A DNA stretch of 64,000 bases, from contig NZ_JAPDFL010000001.1 of the NCBI RefSeq assembly GCF_025949695.1, positions 457,001-521,000 on the forward strand, written 5' to 3'. This document shows positions 39,187-48,087 of this stretch, piece by piece. The DNA comes from Pararhodobacter zhoushanensis (lineage in GTDB: Bacteria > Pseudomonadota > Alphaproteobacteria > Rhodobacterales > Rhodobacteraceae). Under the pieces are notes generated by a model. It made no database searches. It was not told the DNA's origin and worked only from the letters and a program-made list of their open reading frames with translations. A program made the translations under genes and the position numbers. Every line of letters begins with the position of its first letter. The stretch's first letter is position 1.

Positions 39187-39756
39187 ATGAGCACCGCTCC
39201 GATGAAATTTCCCTCGATCGAACCCGATGACGTGGTCATCCCCGAGGGCAAGACGCTGGACAGCTGGATCGAAAGCCGCGTCGCGCGCTATGCGTCGCGC
39301 ACGCTGGACTGGGACGCGCTGAAGTTTCAGGCCGATTTCGACCCCAAATACCGCCGCGCGCAGATGCGCTATGTCGGCACCGGCGCGACCGGCGTGTCCG
39401 ATGATGAGAACGTCGTGCCGGCCGGGCATTTCACCTTCTCGACGATGGTTCTGCCCGCTGGCTGCGAAGGCCCGCTGCACATCCACCGCGACGCCGAGGA
39501 AATCTTCTTTGTCCTCAAGGGCCACTCGATCCGCCTGTTCATCGAACACAAGGGCGAGATGGTCGAAACCGTCCTGACCGAGCGTGACCTCTTGTCGGTG
39601 CCGCCGGGCGTCTACCGCGGTCTGCGCAACGAGGGTATCGAAGAGGCCCTGCTCTGCGTGATGATCGGCAACCCCAAGCCGGTGACCCCGACCTATCCGC
39701 CCGAGCACCCGGTCTCCAAGATCCCCCGGCCCAAGGGCTCCAAAGCCGCCGGCTGA
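39187..39756 (+). CDS. Cupin-domain protein
   Basis: A 189-residue single-cupin protein. The metal-site motif is GPLHIHRDAEEIFFVLKG near residues 97-114, with the second half around LSVPPGVYRGLRNEG near 138. No signal peptide. It could be a ring-modifying dioxygenase, isomerase or ligand-binding protein; the family does not fix the reaction. CAGGAG precedes the start. A perfect 13-bp palindrome separates it from the Rieske gene. Confidence 0.85.
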   Translation: MSTAPMKFPSIEPDDVVIPEGKTLDSWIESRVARYASRTLDWDALKFQADFDPKYRRAQMRYVGTGATGVSDDENVVPAGHFTFSTMVLPAGCEGPLHIHRDAEEIFFVLKGHSIRLFIEHKGEMVETVLTERDLLSVPPGVYRGLRNEGIEEALLCVMIGNPKPVTPTYPPEHPVSKIPRPKGSKAAG

Positions 39757-39763
39757 ACCGCCT

Positions 39764-39790
39764 GTAAGGTGGGGTTAAACCCCACCTTAC
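39764..39790. repeat. Perfect intercistronic palindrome between cupin and Rieske genes
   Basis: GTAAGGTGGGGTT and AACCCCACCTTAC form a 13-bp perfect stem with a 1-base centre and no T-run. It resembles GTAGGGTGGG-type repeats in Rhodobacterales. It may tune expression inside the operon. Confidence 0.6.
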
Positions 39791-39820
39791 GCCCCCGCAA
39801 GATTACCGAGGTTTGATCCC

Positions 39821-40867
39821 ATGACCGCTCCTGCCATCGACAAGAAAGCCCTGATCGAGGATCGCGTGAACACTGGCCTGCTGGGCCAATGGTATCCCGT
39901 CGCCAAATCGGTCGAGATCAAGACGACCAAGCCCTACGGTACCAAACTGCTGGGCCAGAAGCTGGTCCTGTGGCGCAAGGCGGACGGGTCAATCGCTTGT
40001 GTCGAGGATTTCTGCCCGCACCGGGGCGCGCCGCTGTCGTATGGCGAGATCCACGAGGGCAACATCGGCTGCCGCTATCACGGCGTTGTCGTCAACGGTG
40101 ACGGTGTCGTCGTCCGCGTTCCCGCCATGCCCGAATGCGCGATGGAGGGCCGCAAGGCGCTGAAGAACTTCCACGTCACCGAGCATTCGGATGCCGTTTT
40201 CGTCTACATCCCCAGCCTGACCCAGCCCGAGCCGCCTGAACTGGTGATGCCGCCGGAACTGATGGGCGGTGCCTGGACCGGGTTCCTCTGTACCAGCGTG
40301 TGGGAAACCAACTACCGCTACGCGCTCGACAACCTCGCCGACCCGATGCACGGCTGCTACCTGCATTCCGAAAGCTTCACCCTGGCCTTTGGCTCCAAGC
40401 AAGACCTGATGAAGCTCGACAAGACCGACAACGGTTTCCACGTCACCCGCGTGGGACAGGTCGGCGACAATTTCGACTGGGCGGAATTCGCCGTCTTCCC
40501 CGGCAACATGTACTGTTTCCTCGACATCCCCTACCCGCCCGCTGCTGGCCCCGGTGGCAACATGCGCATCGTCGGCTTCACCACCCCGGTGGATGAGACG
40601 ACCTGCAAGGTGTTCTTCTGGCGTCTGCGCAAGGTCGAAGGGCTGGCGCGCGAGGCGTGGCGCTTCCTCTACCGCACCAAGCTGGAGGCGAACCACTGGC
40701 ATGTGCTGGAACAGGATCGCGTCATGCTGGAAGGCATGCCCGACGACGCCCGCAAGCGCGAGATGCTCTACCAGCACGATCTCGGTGTGTCGCGTATCCG
40801 TCAGGTTCTGACCCGCGCGGCCAAAGAGCAGATCGAGGCTGAACTGAAGCAGGTGGCCGCAGAATGA
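39821..40867 (+). CDS. Rieske non-heme iron oxygenase, catalytic subunit
   Basis: A 348-residue aromatic-ring oxygenase or demethylase component. The Rieske 2Fe-2S ligands are Cys65-x-His67 (FCPHRGAPL) and Cys84-x2-His87 (CRYHGVV). The mononuclear iron region ALDNLADPMHGCYLHSE has His177 and His182 with the bridging Asp174. Length and motifs resemble phthalate 4,5-dioxygenase- and vanillate demethylase-type single-component oxygenases. No separate small subunit or reductase/ferredoxin of the usual kinds is present; the FprA-like reductase and flavodoxin downstream may supply electrons. Coupled (ATGA) to the next gene. Confidence 0.92.
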   Translation: MTAPAIDKKALIEDRVNTGLLGQWYPVAKSVEIKTTKPYGTKLLGQKLVLWRKADGSIACVEDFCPHRGAPLSYGEIHEGNIGCRYHGVVVNGDGVVVRVPAMPECAMEGRKALKNFHVTEHSDAVFVYIPSLTQPEPPELVMPPELMGGAWTGFLCTSVWETNYRYALDNLADPMHGCYLHSESFTLAFGSKQDLMKLDKTDNGFHVTRVGQVGDNFDWAEFAVFPGNMYCFLDIPYPPAAGPGGNMRIVGFTTPVDETTCKVFFWRLRKVEGLAREAWRFLYRTKLEANHWHVLEQDRVMLEGMPDDARKREMLYQHDLGVSRIRQVLTRAAKEQIEAELKQVAAE

Positions 40868-41604
40868 TGCTGTCCGGTCGCACCATCCTGATCACCGGCG
40901 CGGCGCGCGGTCTGGGCCGGGCGCTGGCGCAGGGCTGCGCGGCCGAGGGCGCGCGGCTGGTGCTGGCGGATATCGACGCCGAGGGCGTCGCCGCCGCTGC
41001 CGCCGAACTGGGCGCACGCGCCGTGACGGTGGATCTGGGCGATCCGGCCAGCATCTCGGCGCTGTCCGAGGATATCGCCGCGACCGAGGGCGAGTTGCAC
41101 GGGCTGGTCAACAACGGCGCGGTGGCGACCAATGTCGGCGGCATGGCGTTTGAGGATATCGAGCTGGAGCTGTGGGACCGCGTGCAGCGCGTCAATGTGC
41201 GCGGCACGTGGCTGATGACCCGCGCCTGTTCGGCAATGCTGCGCGCCTCAGGGTCGGGCCGGGTGGTCAACGTGGCCTCCGACACCGCCCTGTGGGGTGC
41301 GCCGCGTCTGCTGGCCTATACGGCCTCAAAAGGCGCGGTGATGGCAATGACCCGCTCGCTGGCACGCGAGATGGGGCCGGACCGCGTGGGCGTGACCTGC
41401 ATCGCGCCCGGCATCCTGACCACCGAGAGCACCGAATACGTCCCCGCCGCGCGCCATTCGCTGTATCAGGATGGCCGCGCCGTTCCCGGCCCGCAATCGG
41501 CGGCCGAAGTGACGGGCACCGTCGCCTTCCTGCTGTCCGAGGCCGCCCTGACGCTGACCGGACAAGTGATGCCGGTCAACAACGGCTACGTGTTCGTCAC
41601 ATGA
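40864..41604 (+). CDS. Short-chain dehydrogenase/reductase
   Basis: NAD(P)-dependent SDR of 246 residues with a complete active site: TGAARGLGRA cofactor motif, NNGA near residue 83, catalytic Ser139 and Tyr152-x3-Lys156 (AYTASKGAV). It could oxidise a dihydrodiol or alcohol made by the Rieske enzyme; this is inferred from position. Its first codons overlap the Rieske stop and its stop overlaps the hydrolase start, both ATGA. Confidence 0.9.
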   Translation: MMLSGRTILITGAARGLGRALAQGCAAEGARLVLADIDAEGVAAAAAELGARAVTVDLGDPASISALSEDIAATEGELHGLVNNGAVATNVGGMAFEDIELELWDRVQRVNVRGTWLMTRACSAMLRASGSGRVVNVASDTALWGAPRLLAYTASKGAVMAMTRSLAREMGPDRVGVTCIAPGILTTESTEYVPAARHSLYQDGRAVPGPQSAAEVTGTVAFLLSEAALTLTGQVMPVNNGYVFVT

Positions 41605-42410
41605 GCGTGCGGGACCATATCACCGCCGGGATCGGCTGGCGCGAGCATCAAGGCGATGGCCCGGTGCTGGTGGCGCTGCATGGCATCGGCTCCGAAGCGC
41701 GCGCTTTTGACGGGGTGGCCGCCGCGCTGCCCGGCTGGCGCGTGATCGCCTGGGAAGCGCCGGGTTATGGTCCCTCAACCCCGCTGGCGATGGATTGGCC
41801 CGTTGCTGCCGATTACGCGACCGCGCTGGCCGGGTTTCTGGACGCTCTGTCCCTGACCCAAGTCCACCTCGTCGGCCATTCCCTCGGCACCCTGATCGGT
41901 GCCGCCTTCGCCCGCGCCCACCCGCAGCGGGTCAGCACGCTGACGCTGGCCTCCTGCGCGCAAGGTGGCGGTGCCCAACCCGGCACCCTGCCCGCCAAAC
42001 AAGCTGCGCGGCTGGATGACCTCGCCGCCCTTGGCGCGCCCGAGTTCGCCCGCACCCGCGCGCCCCGGCTGATCTTTCAGCCCGACCAGAACCCCGCGCT
42101 GGTCACTGCTGTCTATGACGGCATGAGCAAGATCCAGCTGCCCGGCTATGCCCAAGCCGTGCGCATGCTCGCCAGCGGCGACCTTGCCGCCGACTGCGCC
42201 GCGCTGACCGCTCCGACCGCCGTTATCGTGGGCGCCGAAGACATCGTGACCCCGCCCGCCCAATCGCAGACCGCCCATGCCGCCTTGCCTGCCGCCCAAC
42301 GGGGCGCGCTGACGCTGATCCCCGGCGCGGGCCATGCCCTGCACCAACAAGCCCCCGCCGCGCTGGCAGCCGCCCTGCGCGCGCAGGTACACCAAGGAGT
42401 GACCCCATGA
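41601..42410 (+). CDS. Alpha/beta hydrolase
   Basis: A 269-residue hydrolase with oxyanion-region motif VALHGIGSEARAF, nucleophile elbow LVGHSLGTLIG (Ser near residue 95), an acid in VGAEDIVTPP and His in PGAGHALHQQ. Its size and its position just before an extradiol dioxygenase suggest a C-C hydrolase of a meta-cleavage route, or an enol-lactone/ester hydrolase. Coupled by ATGA to both neighbours. Confidence 0.88.
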   Translation: MSVRDHITAGIGWREHQGDGPVLVALHGIGSEARAFDGVAAALPGWRVIAWEAPGYGPSTPLAMDWPVAADYATALAGFLDALSLTQVHLVGHSLGTLIGAAFARAHPQRVSTLTLASCAQGGGAQPGTLPAKQAARLDDLAALGAPEFARTRAPRLIFQPDQNPALVTAVYDGMSKIQLPGYAQAVRMLASGDLAADCAALTAPTAVIVGAEDIVTPPAQSQTAHAALPAAQRGALTLIPGAGHALHQQAPAALAAALRAQVHQGVTP

Positions 42411-43321
42411 CCCAGGAAATCCGAGTAGGCGCGCTGCGTGGCCTCGTCATGCGCGCACCGGGCATCACCGCGACCAAGGATTTTTACGTGCAGAACTGGG
42501 GCCTTACGCTGGCCCATGAGGAACCTGGCGCGGTCTATTTCCGTGGCACCAGCGCCGAGCCGATCCTCTATGGCCTCAAGGACGGCCCGGTCTACGGCAT
42601 CGAATACATCCACTTCGCCATGGCCGACCGCGCCACCACCGACGCGCTTTATGCCCAACTGGTTGCGCAGGGTGAGGCCGTCGTGGGCGAACCCGCCGAG
42701 TTCGACGATTTCGCCGGCGGCTATGGGTTCGAGGTTCTGGACCCCGACAACCGCCGCCTGCGCCTGCGCACCGATACCGTCACACTGCCGCCGCAGGATC
42801 AATGGGCCCGCCCGCGCAAGGTCAGCCATGTGGTGCTGAACACCGCCAACATGGCGGATGTGCAGGACTGGTACTGCCGCGTGCTGGGCTTCCGCGTGTC
42901 AGATTACAGCGCCGATCAGATGGTGTTCATGCGCAGCGCCACGGATCACCATTCCATCGCGCTGGTGCAGGGGCATTACCCGTCGGTCAACCACGTGGCC
43001 TTCGAGCTGCCGACGATCAATGAATTCATGCGCTCCATCGGGCGGATGAAGGAGAAAGGCCTGATGGCCACCTGGGGGCCGGGCCGCCACGGGCCGGGGG
43101 ATAACCCGTTTGCCTATTACGTCTCGCCCACCGGCTTTGTGATCGAGTTCACCGCCGAGGTGCAGCAGATCGACGAGGCCACGCATGAGGCGCAGGTCTG
43201 GCCGCGCGATGTGCCCGAGAAGATGGACCAATGGATGACCGCCGGAGCCCCCACCGCCGCCCAGCGCGCGGTGATGCAGGGCCGCCCGGATCCGGGTTTC
43301 CCCGAGCTGAGGAAGAAATAA
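42407..43321 (+). CDS. Type I extradiol ring-cleavage dioxygenase (two-domain VOC protein)
   Basis: Two VOC/glyoxalase modules in 304 residues, like 2,3-dihydroxybiphenyl- and catechol-type dioxygenases. In the second module the iron ligands fit His141, His196 and Glu247. Active-site residues fit His182 (DHHSIAL), His228 (GRHGPGD) and Tyr238 (FAYYVSPTGF), the same set as in BphC. This strongly supports real ring cleavage rather than a passive VOC fold. The ring substrate is unknown. It is followed after 1 bp by an SDR gene. Confidence 0.9.
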   Translation: MTQEIRVGALRGLVMRAPGITATKDFYVQNWGLTLAHEEPGAVYFRGTSAEPILYGLKDGPVYGIEYIHFAMADRATTDALYAQLVAQGEAVVGEPAEFDDFAGGYGFEVLDPDNRRLRLRTDTVTLPPQDQWARPRKVSHVVLNTANMADVQDWYCRVLGFRVSDYSADQMVFMRSATDHHSIALVQGHYPSVNHVAFELPTINEFMRSIGRMKEKGLMATWGPGRHGPGDNPFAYYVSPTGFVIEFTAEVQQIDEATHEAQVWPRDVPEKMDQWMTAGAPTAAQRAVMQGRPDPGFPELRKK

Positions 43322-43322
43322 G

Positions 43323-44111
43323 ATGACCAAACCGTTTGAAGGACAGGTTGCCGTCGTCACCGGCGGTTCCTCAGGGATCGGGCTGGCCACGGTGCGGCTG
43401 CTGCTGGAACAGGGCGCGAAAGTGGCGTTCTGTGCGCGCGGCGAGGGGCGTCTGGCCGATGTCGCCGCCGTGCTGGAACGCGATTTCGGCGCGGACCGCA
43501 TCCTGTGGCAGGCGTTTTCGGTGCTGGATGCCGACGCGGTCAACGCCTTTGCGGCGGCGGTTCAGGCCAGATTCGGCACCTGCGATCTGTTGGTGAACAA
43601 CGCCGGTCAAGGCCGGGTCAGCACGTTCGAGACCACCTCGGATGACCACTGGCGCGCGGAATATGACCTCAAGCTGTTCAGCCAGATCAACCCGACCCGC
43701 GCCTTTCTGCCGATGCTCAAGGCGTCGAACGGGGCCATCGTCGCGGTCAACTCGCTGCTCGCTTACCAGCCTGAGAAACACATGGTCTGCACGGCGTCCG
43801 CCCGCGCCGGGGTGCAGAGCCTGCTGAAATCGCTGAGCATCGAATTCGCCCCGCATGTGCGCGTCAACTCGGTGCTGATCGGGCTGATCGGCTCGGGCCA
43901 ATGGACCCGCCGCTTTGCCGAGCGCCCCGACCAATCCGTCAGCCGCGAGGTCTGGTACGCCGATCTCGCGCGCAACAAGGGCATCCCCTTGGGCCGCCTG
44001 GGCGACGCCAGCGAAGCCGCTGCCGCCATCGCTTTCCTCGGCTCTCGGGCCGCCAGTTATATCACCGGGGCCCAGCTTGAAGTCTCGGGCGGCCTGTCGC
44101 GCCATATTTGA
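43323..44111 (+). CDS. Atypical SDR lacking the catalytic Tyr/Lys
   Basis: A 262-residue SDR with an intact cofactor motif (VTGGSSGIGLATV), NNAG near residue 92 and Ser144 (AVNSLLA). At the catalytic Y-x3-K position the sequence reads Thr157-A-S-A-Arg161 (CTASARAGV). The Rossmann fold is intact but the usual proton-relay Tyr is absent. Related atypical SDRs with a similar SARAG-type motif exist in aromatic clusters. It may use another residue, or act as a dehydratase, tautomerase or non-redox enzyme. Confidence 0.85.
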   Translation: MTKPFEGQVAVVTGGSSGIGLATVRLLLEQGAKVAFCARGEGRLADVAAVLERDFGADRILWQAFSVLDADAVNAFAAAVQARFGTCDLLVNNAGQGRVSTFETTSDDHWRAEYDLKLFSQINPTRAFLPMLKASNGAIVAVNSLLAYQPEKHMVCTASARAGVQSLLKSLSIEFAPHVRVNSVLIGLIGSGQWTRRFAERPDQSVSREVWYADLARNKGIPLGRLGDASEAAAAIAFLGSRAASYITGAQLEVSGGLSRHI

Positions 44112-44129
44112 GTACCAAGGATCATGGAC

Positions 44130-45803
44130 ATGAAACTCGAACCCATTGCCCAGACGGAAACCGTTGGCGACTTCATCGCGCGCTATCTGGCCGAGATTGG
44201 CGTGACCACGATGTTCGGCGTGATCTCGATTCACAACATGCCAATTCTGGACGCGGTCGCGCGGCAGGGCGTCATCCGCTTTGTGCCAGCGCGCGGTGAG
44301 TCCGGTGCGATGAGCATGGCCGACGCCTGGGCGCGGGTGTCGGGCGAGATGGGCGTGGTGATCACCTCGACCGGGACCGCTGCGGGCAACGCCGCTGGTG
44401 CGCAGGTTGAGGCGCTGACGGCAGGCACGCCGCTGTTGCACATCACCGCGACCGTCGATCTGGGCTTTGCCGACCGCGACCGCGCGCCGATCCATGACGT
44501 GCCGCGCCAGCCCGATATGCTCAAAGGGATCTCCAAGGCCTATTACCGCCTGTGGAGCGCGGATTCCGCCATCGGCACCCTGACCGCTGCGGTTTCGGCG
44601 GCGATCAGCGCGCCCACCGGCCCGGTGACGCTGGAAATCCCGGTCGATGTGCAGCGCGCCAAGGCCGCCGGGGCCACCCGCATCTTCAAGCCGCAGCCGC
44701 AGCGCCCCCAAGCCAGCGACGACGCCGTGGCCGCACTGGCCGCCCTGCTGATCGAGGCCAAGCGCCCGATCCTGTGGCTGGGCGGCGGCGCCTGTCACGC
44801 CAGCGCCGAGGCGACCGAACTGGTGCGCCGGGGCTGCGCCGTGGTCACCTCGACCAACGGGCGCGCCACGGTATCCGAGCAGAACCCGGCCAATCTGGGT
44901 GCTTTCAACATGACGCCCGAAGCGCAGGCGCTCTATGCCTCGTCCGATCTGATGATCGTCGTCGGCTCGCGCCTGCGCGGCAATGAGACGCTGAATAACG
45001 CGATGCGCTTGCCGCGCCCGCTGGCGCAGATCGACGCCGAGGCATCACAAGGCGGTCGCAACTACCCGGTCGAGCTGTTCGTCCACGGCGATTCCGCCGA
45101 CACGCTGCGCCGCCTGCTGGCGCTGCTGCCTGAGAAACTGGACGTCGATCCGCAACTGGGCTTTGACGTCGCCACCGCCCGCGCCACGGCTGAGGGCCGC
45201 CTGCGCGCGCAGATGGGGCCGTATCAGGTGGTCGCGGACGCGCTGCTGGAACGTGTCGCACCGGGTCGTCATGCGTGGGTGCGCGACGTGACGATTTCGA
45301 ACTCGACCTTCGGCAACCGCTACGTCGGCTTTGCCGAACCGCGCCACGGCGTTCACGCGCTGGGTGGCGGCATCGGTCAGGGCGTGGCGATGGGCGTCGG
45401 GGCCGCGCTGGCCAGCGATGGGCCCAAGGCGATCACGCTTCTGGGCGACGGCGGCACGCAGCTGGGCATCGCCGAGATGATCACCGCCGTGCAGGAAAAC
45501 GCGCCGGTGGTGTTCTTGCTGATGAACGATCAGGCGTATGGCGTGATCAAGAACATCCAGGACGCGCAATACGACAGCCGCTATCACTATTCGGCGCTGC
45601 AAACGCCTGATTTCAAAGCGCATTGCGCCTCGATCAACCTGCCGCATACGCTCGTCTCCGATGTAAACGACTTCGCTGCCGCACTGGATGCCGCCCTTGC
45701 TGCCCCCGGCCCGCGCCTGATCGAGGTGGACATGATCGCGATTGGCCCGTTTGGCGAGACTTTCTCAGGCCCGCCCGCAGGCGCTGCCGGTAACAAGGTC
45801 TGA
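44130..45803 (+). CDS. Thiamine-diphosphate-dependent enzyme (acetolactate synthase/benzoylformate decarboxylase family)
   Basis: A 557-residue ThDP enzyme. The activating Glu is in PARGESGAMSMADAWAR near residue 55. The C-terminal ThDP/Mg motif is LLGDGGTQLGIAEM...LLMNDQAYG (G-D-G to N). The central domain is GG-rich (LWLGGGACHA). It probably decarboxylates a 2-oxo acid from ring cleavage, or joins two carbonyl units; the downstream aldehyde dehydrogenase would fit a decarboxylase. AAGG is nine bases before ATG 44130; an ATG two codons earlier is too close to it. Confidence 0.85.
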   Translation: MKLEPIAQTETVGDFIARYLAEIGVTTMFGVISIHNMPILDAVARQGVIRFVPARGESGAMSMADAWARVSGEMGVVITSTGTAAGNAAGAQVEALTAGTPLLHITATVDLGFADRDRAPIHDVPRQPDMLKGISKAYYRLWSADSAIGTLTAAVSAAISAPTGPVTLEIPVDVQRAKAAGATRIFKPQPQRPQASDDAVAALAALLIEAKRPILWLGGGACHASAEATELVRRGCAVVTSTNGRATVSEQNPANLGAFNMTPEAQALYASSDLMIVVGSRLRGNETLNNAMRLPRPLAQIDAEASQGGRNYPVELFVHGDSADTLRRLLALLPEKLDVDPQLGFDVATARATAEGRLRAQMGPYQVVADALLERVAPGRHAWVRDVTISNSTFGNRYVGFAEPRHGVHALGGGIGQGVAMGVGAALASDGPKAITLLGDGGTQLGIAEMITAVQENAPVVFLLMNDQAYGVIKNIQDAQYDSRYHYSALQTPDFKAHCASINLPHTLVSDVNDFAAALDAALAAPGPRLIEVDMIAIGPFGETFSGPPAGAAGNKV

Positions 45804-45807
45804 GCGC

Positions 45808-46599
45808 ATGCATCTGGGTCTGATCGGATACGGCAACATCACCCGCGCGCTGCTGGACGTGCTGGCGCGTGAGGGGGCGATGCCCGCGCGCCTCACCGTC
45901 CTGCTGCGCCCCGCACAGGCTGAAGCAGCGCGCGCGGCGGGGGTTGAGGTGGTCACCGACACCGACGCCCTGCTGGCCGCGTGCCCCGATCTGATCGTCG
46001 AATGCGCCGGGCATTCGGCAGTGGCGGGGACTGTGGTGCCGGCGCTCAAGGCCGGGATCGAGTGCGTTGTCGTGTCGATTGGCGCGCTGGCGGATGCCGA
46101 TCTGCACGACACGGTGCGTGCGGCGGCCAAGACCGGGCACACGCGCATCGTGCTGCCTGCCGGCGCGATTGGCGGGGTGGATCTGTTGGCGGCGCTGAAA
46201 CCCTCGGGGATCAGTTCGGTCGTCTATACCTCGCGCAAGCCGCCGCTGGCGTGGAAGGGCACGCCCGCCGAGGCGTTGCTTGATCTGCCCGCGCTGACTG
46301 AACCGGCGACCTTCTTCACCGGCACCGCGCGCGAGGCGGCGCTGCGCTACCCCAAGAACGCCAATGTCGCCGCCACGCTGGCGCTGGCGGGTCTGGGGTT
46401 TGAAGCGACGCAGGTGCAGATGGTGGCCGACCCCACGGTAGGCCAGAACATCCACGAATACCGCGTCACCTCAGGGGCGGCGGATTACGCGATACGGATC
46501 GAGGGCAAGCCCTCGCCCGACAACCCCAAGACCTCGCTCGCCACGGTGTATTCGGTGGCGCGCGAGGTGATGAACCGGCTGAACGAGGTGGCGATATGA
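45808..46599 (+). CDS. Aspartate dehydrogenase-like oxidoreductase (NadX family)
   Basis: A 263-residue NAD(P) enzyme with a Rossmann N terminus (LGLIGYGNITRALLDVL). The family motifs PAGAIGGVDLLAAL, RYPKNANVAATLALAG and ADPTVGQNIHEY are all seen. Characterised homologues convert L-aspartate to iminoaspartate, or act as related dehydrogenases. Here it is in a catabolic operon, not beside nadA/nadC, so the physiological substrate may be an amino or imino acid from ring breakdown. It overlaps the aldehyde dehydrogenase gene by 4 bp. Confidence 0.85.
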   Translation: MHLGLIGYGNITRALLDVLAREGAMPARLTVLLRPAQAEAARAAGVEVVTDTDALLAACPDLIVECAGHSAVAGTVVPALKAGIECVVVSIGALADADLHDTVRAAAKTGHTRIVLPAGAIGGVDLLAALKPSGISSVVYTSRKPPLAWKGTPAEALLDLPALTEPATFFTGTAREAALRYPKNANVAATLALAGLGFEATQVQMVADPTVGQNIHEYRVTSGAADYAIRIEGKPSPDNPKTSLATVYSVAREVMNRLNEVAI

Positions 46600-48086
46600 C
46601 CCATGATTTGCCCGACGGGCGGCTGTTTATCGGCGGCGAATGGGAAACCGGCACCGGGGCCGAGATCACCTCGATCTTTCCCGCCGATGGTTCGGTCAAC
46701 CGCGTGCTCAAAGGGGCCAGCCGTGCGGATGGTGAGCGGGCGATTGCGCGGGCGCTCAAGGCGCAGGCGGACCCGGCGTGGCGCGGCCTGAAACCGCATG
46801 AGCGCGCGCGGTATCTGCACCGGATCGCTGACGGCATTGACGCCAATGCCCAGCGCATCGCGTTCATCCAGACCCGCGATACCGGCAAGACCCTGCGCGA
46901 AACCTCGGCGCTGGTGGCCAGCGCGGCGGCGACGTTCCGCTACATGGCGGCAGCGTTAGAGACGCTTGACGACAGCCTGACCAGCCCGCGCGGCGATTAC
47001 CTGACGATGTCGGTGCATGAACCGCTGGGTCTGGTCGCCGCGATCACGCCGTGGAATTCGCCCATCGCGTCGGATGCGCAAAAGGTCGCCCCGGCGCTGG
47101 CTGCGGGCAATGCGGTGCTGCTGAAACCCGCCAGCTGGTCGCCGCTGGTGTCGCTGGAACTGGCGCGGATTGTCGAGGAGGCGGGCCTGCCCAAGGGCCT
47201 GTTCTCGGTCCTGCCCGGCGCGGGGCGTGAGATCGGCAATCTGCTGGTCGAACATCCCGCGATCGCCAAGGTCAGCTTCACCGGCGGCACCTCGACCGGC
47301 CGCACCCTGGCCCGGCAGGCCGCTGAAAAGCTGATGCCGGTGTCGCTGGAGCTGGGCGGCAAATCGCCCACCATCGTTTTTGCGGATGCCGATCAGGAGC
47401 TGGCCGTGGCCGGGATCCTGTTCGGGGTGTTCTCGTCTTCGGGCCAGAGCTGTATCGCGGGCTCACGCCTGTTCGTGCAGCGGGCGATCTATGACCAGTT
47501 CGTCACCCGGCTGGTCGCCGCGACCAAGGCGCTGGTCGTTGGCGATCCGCTGGACCCGGCGACTCAGGTCGCGCCGTTGGTGCATCCTGACCACCGCTCT
47601 GCCGTCGCTGCGCATGTCGCGCAGGCGGTGGCAGACGGGGCGACGGTGCTCTGCGGCGGCTTTGCGCCCGAGGGCGGGATTTACGATGCGGGCAGCTACT
47701 ACATGCCCACGATCCTGTCCAATGTGACCAACACCGACCGCATCTGCCGCGAGGAAGTGTTCGGCCCCGTGCTGGTCGTCCTGCCCTTTGACGAGGAGGC
47801 GGACGTGATCGCACAGGGCAATGACAATGATTATGGGCTTGCCTGCGGCCTCTGGACGCGCGATTTCCCCCGCGCGTACCGCGTCGCGCGGGCGATCACC
47901 ACGGGGACGGTCTGGATCAACACCTACAAGCAATTCTCGATCTCGACGCCCTTTGGCGGGGAAAAGGATGCTGGAATGGGGCGCGAAAAGGGACGCGAGG
48001 GGATCCGCGCCTATATGGCGCAAAAGTCGCTGTATGTGGATTTGACGGGCCGCCCGCACCCCTGGGCACGCCTGCAGGAGGGCTGA
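46596..48086 (+). CDS. Aldehyde dehydrogenase
   Basis: NAD(P)-dependent aldehyde dehydrogenase of 496 residues. The cofactor site has PWNSPI and LLKPASWSPL, the general-base Glu is in SLELGGKSPTI, and the nucleophile Cys is in SSSGQSCIAGSR. The C-terminal PFGGEKDAGMGREKG is also typical. It could oxidise the semialdehyde or aldehyde left by the ThDP enzyme or by ring cleavage. The reductase gene follows 1 bp after the stop. Confidence 0.93.
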   Translation: MTHDLPDGRLFIGGEWETGTGAEITSIFPADGSVNRVLKGASRADGERAIARALKAQADPAWRGLKPHERARYLHRIADGIDANAQRIAFIQTRDTGKTLRETSALVASAAATFRYMAAALETLDDSLTSPRGDYLTMSVHEPLGLVAAITPWNSPIASDAQKVAPALAAGNAVLLKPASWSPLVSLELARIVEEAGLPKGLFSVLPGAGREIGNLLVEHPAIAKVSFTGGTSTGRTLARQAAEKLMPVSLELGGKSPTIVFADADQELAVAGILFGVFSSSGQSCIAGSRLFVQRAIYDQFVTRLVAATKALVVGDPLDPATQVAPLVHPDHRSAVAAHVAQAVADGATVLCGGFAPEGGIYDAGSYYMPTILSNVTNTDRICREEVFGPVLVVLPFDEEADVIAQGNDNDYGLACGLWTRDFPRAYRVARAITTGTVWINTYKQFSISTPFGGEKDAGMGREKGREGIRAYMAQKSLYVDLTGRPHPWARLQEG

Positions 48087-48087
48087 G

